A stretch of 8,290 nucleotides of DNA, from NCBI GenBank assembly GCA_035503975.1, contig DATJST010000495.1:1-8290 (forward strand). The letters run 5' to 3'. The position numbers and the translations under genes are program-made. Shown piece by piece: positions 5,331 through 8,290 of the stretch; position 1 is the first letter of the stretch, and each line of letters opens with the position of its first letter. The notes below the pieces were generated by a model. The model had not been told where the DNA came from, did not search any database, and worked only from the letters and a program-made list of their open reading frames with translations. The DNA is from DATJMJ01 sp035503975. Its GTDB lineage: Bacteria; Actinomycetota; Acidimicrobiia; Acidimicrobiales; Palsa-688.

Positions 5331-7484
5331 ATGCCAGGTGCGCGGAGGGCCGCGGCCACTGTGGCCCTGGGAGCCGTGACGCTCAGCGTGTCGGCGGTCG
5401 CCACCCCCTCGGCTCAGGCGGCGCCCGCCGCCTGGGAGGCGTCTGTGCCGTTGCCCGAAGTTGGCAGCGTCACCTCTTCCACCTCCACCGACGGCTTTGC
5501 CCTCGTCCACGCTCCGACGGTCAGTGCCAAGAGGACGAGCTGGTTGCCCGCGCCGCCCTCAGCACCGCAGTGGGGGCCGGCGCCGGAGGAAGAAGGCCTC
5601 GTTTTCACCCCGCAGGGAGACGGCTTCTTGGCATCAGGAGCGTTTTCCAGCGCCGGTGCCCCTGGCATCCCCGCCGAGGTGCAGCGCACGCAGGACGAGG
5701 GCGCCAGCTGGGAGACCGTGTGGCGCCAGGCGGGGGACTCGCTCTCCTGGATAGGCATGGCCGGGGCGTTTGTGCGCGCCGCGGGAGTGTCGGAGGACGG
5801 GCAACGTCCTTTCCTGTTGGAGAGCAACAACAGCGGTGCCAGTTGGCGGGCCGTCCATATCTCGCTCAGCCCCTCCTTGGTGCCGGGCGTCCAGCCCGGT
5901 TATGTCCGCCAGGCGCTCGGGGCCCTGTGGTCCTCCTACCAGTTCGACTTCGTCTCCGCGTCGGTCGGTTTTGCGCTGCCCGACCCCATGGCCGGGCTCA
6001 GTATGGGGGTCCCTAGCCAGATGCTGCGCACAACCGACGGCGGGGGGCACTGGGCGGCGGTGTCGCTACCTGGGGGCCAACCGACAGGTGGCCTCGCTTT
6101 CCCTAACCTCGAGGAAGGCTTCGCCACTGGCATGACATCTCGGTGCGGAGGACAAATCTGGCGGAGCAGGGACGTCGGGGCGAGGTGGTCCGCTGTGCCG
6201 GGGACCTGCGTCGATTACAGGCTCGACGCGCTCAGTTTCCCCAGTCCGGCCGACGGTTTCGCCGGCGGCGGTAACTGGGCCAAGTTCACAAGCTCGGGCA
6301 GCCAGCGTCTCGACCTGATGGCTACTACCAACGGCGGGAGGCAGTGGTCCAAGGTCTACGAGCTGGCGGGCCGGCCCCACTACCAAGGCGACGACAACCC
6401 CTTCGGTGACGTCGATTTCATAAGCGCAGAGGACGGTTTCGCGTTGGACGGCGGGCAAGCCGGAGCCGTTAGTGGGGCGTCCGGCGGCCACCTGTGGCGG
6501 AGCACCGACGGAGGCCGGCTCTGGGCCCAGATGCCTGTGGAGGGCGTCCGCCTCGTCACGGCCGCTCCGGGGGAGGTGTGGTTGGTCGGCGGGGCCCAGG
6601 CGGGCGGGGACTTCCTCTGGCGATCGCTCGACGGCGGCCTCACCTGGTCCGAGCTGGGTAACCCGGCCTACACCAAAGTGCTCGGCGTCTCGGGAAGCTC
6701 AGACGAGCTGTGGGTGGCCACGGAGGCCGGCGACTACCTGAGCGGTGACGGGGCCCGAAGCTGGCACCGGCCCCCCGCCGCCATGGAGCGCGCCGAGACT
6801 ACTTGGGTCACCGACGTGGGCGTGGGGGTCGGCCCGAAGGGTTCGGTCGTAGTAGGGGCGGGCTGGGAGGACGACGCGCTCTGGTTGAGCGACGACGGGG
6901 GCCGCTCGGGCAGCATGCTGAGGGTGCCGCCTCTGGCCTCCACGGGAATTGATGCGGCCGGTTTCAGCAACGCTCGGGACGGGATGGCGATCGGCGGCGG
7001 CGGTTGCGCCCAGCCGGTAGAGGTCGTGGCCACCTCGGACGGGGGCGTTACATGGCAACGCGTCGGCGAGCTGAACCTCATCCCGCTCGCGTTCGCCTAC
7101 GACGGGCGCCTGGCCGTTGTCGCGGGTGGCGGTTGTGACACCAACGGCAACGAGGTCGACATCAGCAGGGACGGGGGGCGCACCTGGGAAGAGATCCCGA
7201 GCCCCGACCAATGTTTTACGGCCTCGGCGCTCGGCAGCACCATCGCCCTCATGTGCGCCAGCATCACGCCTTTTTACGAGTACATGCTGTTCAGCACCGA
7301 CAACGGGGAGCACTGGACTATGTCCCGTTTCGCAGGCCCGGGGGACAAGGTGCAACCCGGGACCTTGATCGTGAGCGGGCCCCAATCGGTCTGGGCAGAC
7401 GGGCCTCCCGGGTTGCTCTGGCACACCACCAACGGCGGCCGCAGCTGGGCAGCGGTGCGGCTGTTGCTGCCGTTCGAAGCGTAG
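5331..7484 (+). CDS. secreted multi-Asp-box (BNR) beta-propeller protein
   Basis: Product of 717 residues from ATG 5331, with AGAGGGG about 8 nt upstream. GTG 5322, overlapping the previous stop, is an alternative adding three residues. A signal peptide (PGARR, hydrophobic 7-24, cleavage after AQA 28-30) directs export. The mature protein carries 13 Asp-box-like motifs ((S/T)-x-(D/N)-x-G-x-x-W) starting near residues 120, 165, 234, 279, 332, 391, 432, 471, 520, 568, 612, 655 and 699. The box at 471 has Ala for the conserved Gly, and the box at 520 lacks the Trp. DGFA/VGFA/EGFA strings between boxes (e.g. 309-311, 368-371) recall Ycf48/sortilin-type propellers. The number of boxes suggests two tandem propellers. 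Sialidase catalytic residues (an Arg triad with an RIP motif) are not evident, so a binding or assembly role is more likely than glycoside hydrolysis. Six cysteines are scattered. It is the last gene of the operon. Confidence 0.9.
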   Translation: MPGARRAAATVALGAVTLSVSAVATPSAQAAPAAWEASVPLPEVGSVTSSTSTDGFALVHAPTVSAKRTSWLPAPPSAPQWGPAPEEEGLVFTPQGDGFLASGAFSSAGAPGIPAEVQRTQDEGASWETVWRQAGDSLSWIGMAGAFVRAAGVSEDGQRPFLLESNNSGASWRAVHISLSPSLVPGVQPGYVRQALGALWSSYQFDFVSASVGFALPDPMAGLSMGVPSQMLRTTDGGGHWAAVSLPGGQPTGGLAFPNLEEGFATGMTSRCGGQIWRSRDVGARWSAVPGTCVDYRLDALSFPSPADGFAGGGNWAKFTSSGSQRLDLMATTNGGRQWSKVYELAGRPHYQGDDNPFGDVDFISAEDGFALDGGQAGAVSGASGGHLWRSTDGGRLWAQMPVEGVRLVTAAPGEVWLVGGAQAGGDFLWRSLDGGLTWSELGNPAYTKVLGVSGSSDELWVATEAGDYLSGDGARSWHRPPAAMERAETTWVTDVGVGVGPKGSVVVGAGWEDDALWLSDDGGRSGSMLRVPPLASTGIDAAGFSNARDGMAIGGGGCAQPVEVVATSDGGVTWQRVGELNLIPLAFAYDGRLAVVAGGGCDTNGNEVDISRDGGRTWEEIPSPDQCFTASALGSTIALMCASITPFYEYMLFSTDNGEHWTMSRFAGPGDKVQPGTLIVSGPQSVWADGPPGLLWHTTNGGRSWAAVRLLLPFEA

Positions 7485-7563
7485 CCCCGCACTCCCAGGG
7501 AGGGGGTAGGTGGCCGCCCGCGCGCAAGGGGCCAAGGGTGCCCTTTCCCTACCAGAGGCTGAC

Positions 7564-7577
7564 GGGCCGAACGGCCC
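7564..7577. terminator. GC-rich hairpin between convergent genes
   Basis: GGGCC (7564-7568), loop GAAC, GGCCC (7573-7577), 80 bp after the propeller operon and 60 bp from the end of the leftward frame ending at 7637. Its position between converging genes suits a bidirectional terminator. There is no U-tract, which is common in high-GC actinobacteria. The core is identical to the hairpin at 3091-3104. Confidence 0.5.
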
Positions 7578-7636
7578 CAGGCTGCCATGGCAACCTACGA
7601 CGAAGGCACCGTTCAGGCCGCCCGCATTTGCGACAG

Positions 7637-8111
7637 TCACGCCGCCGCCGGGCAGGGTGAGCCGCCACAATAGCGGTGCGAAATGTCCCATATGCAGATA
7701 TTGCCGACCAGGTTGCCGGTGGCTCCTTGGAAACCGCCGTAAACCAGGGCGAGGTCCGCCGCCACGTAGGGCGACGACGGAGGCGCTGACAGGACGAGGT
7801 CGACCTCGTTGCCGATGTCCCCCATGCCCGCCGGCGGGAACTGCAAGAGGACGACGCCAGGTGCGTACGCGGCATCTACTTCTTCGCCGCCGAACTCGGC
7901 GACAAAGCCAGAGCTGCGCGCTTTTTCTGTCGCTCCACCGATGTTGTAGTCGAAGAGGTCGGGGGTTGTCGGCGGACGTGGCAGGCCATAGGCCCCCGCA
8001 TCGGCGACAAGCGTGCTCGCAAGGCCGGGACCGAGCCACCGAGCCGCACCTCACACTTGCCGGGCTCTTGCCGTGGTCGCTCGGTTGCCTCTTGGAGCGG
8101 CGGCGCTTCAT
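7637..8111 (-). pseudogene. frameshifted unidentified gene
   Basis: The frame from 8050 down to TGA 7639-7637 encodes 137 residues that read like a genuine protein. Examples are STLVADAGAYGLPRPPTTP, DLFDYNIGG, EVDLVLSAPPSSPYVAADL and YGGFQGATGNLVGNICIWD. It has no ATG, GTG or TTG start before about residue 69, and TGA at 8053-8051 closes it upstream. In another frame ATG 8111 shares one base with the TAA of the preceding gene (TAATG), a typical coupled start, and begins MKRRRSKRQPSDHGKSP. The simplest reading is one gene starting at 8111 with a frameshift between about 8050 and 8000. A sequencing error would look the same. I do not recognise the family. Cysteines at 119, 128 and 133 of the open frame and its Gly/Ser-rich composition fit an exported protein, but no signal peptide is visible. 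Confidence 0.5.
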
Positions 8112-8290
8112 TAGATGGTGCCCGTGCCTTCATAGACGGCGCCGATGACAGGTACCCGCCCGAGGACGGGCGAAACGCTGATGAAGTCCCCGCAGGCAAA
8201 GATCCCCGTGCGCACTCTTGGGAAACGAGCCGCCAGGCCCGGTAGCTTCACCGATACGTAGGTGACCTCGGGGCAAAGGCTGGGCCCGCC
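8111..8290 (-). CDS. C-terminus of an unidentified protein (5' end outside window)
   Basis: The last 59 residues of a leftward gene, ending at TAA 8113-8111. It reads as real protein (CPEVTYVSVKLPGLAARFP, then RTGIFACGDFISVSP, then VLGRVPVIGAVYEGTGTI) with high GC at third positions. The alternating small and hydrophobic residues faintly recall C-termini of TadE/TadG-like pilus proteins, but the resemblance is too weak to name it. Two cysteines (6 and 33 of the visible part) suggest an extracytoplasmic location. It is followed with a one-base overlap by ATG 8111, so it probably shares an operon with the frameshifted gene downstream. Confidence 0.55.
   Translation of the reverse strand, partial: GGPSLCPEVTYVSVKLPGLAARFPRVRTGIFACGDFISVSPVLGRVPVIGAVYEGTGTI

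Noticed and set aside
6699..8111. A 470-codon open frame on the minus strand
   Set aside because: Most of it is antisense to the well-supported Asp-box gene, and its translation is Arg/Pro/Gly/His-rich without motifs. Only its ATG at 8111 seems meaningful, as the start of the frameshifted gene.

Overview
The base composition, the GTG/TTG starts and the protein families point to a high-GC actinobacterium, probably uncultured. The window looks like an accessory region, with several broken genes lying beside one intact operon. All family assignments come from recognising motifs by eye; no database search was run.

Left end (1-1387): a remnant of a glycopeptide-resistance (van) locus. A VanR-type response regulator runs leftward off the window. 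It is divergent from a VanH-type D-lactate dehydrogenase gene that stops after about 230 of about 320 residues, before its catalytic C-terminal half. Three 11-12 bp-spaced direct repeats between the two genes are a candidate VanR operator. vanA and vanX do not follow vanH here.

Middle (1388-2474): a leftward MNT/HEPN-type toxin-antitoxin pair. The nucleotidyltransferase (fused to an N-terminal winged helix) is intact, but its HEPN partner is cut to about 49 residues. The broken ends of vanH and the HEPN gene face each other across about 130 bp, which suggests one deletion or recombination junction. The MNT gene has a TATAAT box directly against its annotated ATG and inverted repeats just upstream.

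2475-3154: about 680 bp with no convincing gene. It carries a cluster of TGGGCAAC repeats with an 11 bp perfect palindrome, and a GC-rich hairpin close to the next operon.

Right (3155-7484): a tight three-gene rightward operon in which every product has a signal peptide. The first looks like a beta-rich secreted protein. The second has seven repeats, each with one cysteine pair, and is probably a disulfide-bonded seven-bladed propeller. The third has 13 Asp-box (BNR) motifs in the style of Ycf48 or sialidase folds. The stop/start overlap or close spacing suggests coordinated production of an extracytoplasmic set of propeller proteins of unknown function. A hairpin with the same 14-base core as the one upstream follows the operon.

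Right end (7637-8290): two leftward, poorly recognised reading frames. One is the C-terminus of a gene entering from the right. The other appears to be a translationally coupled gene carrying a frameshift.
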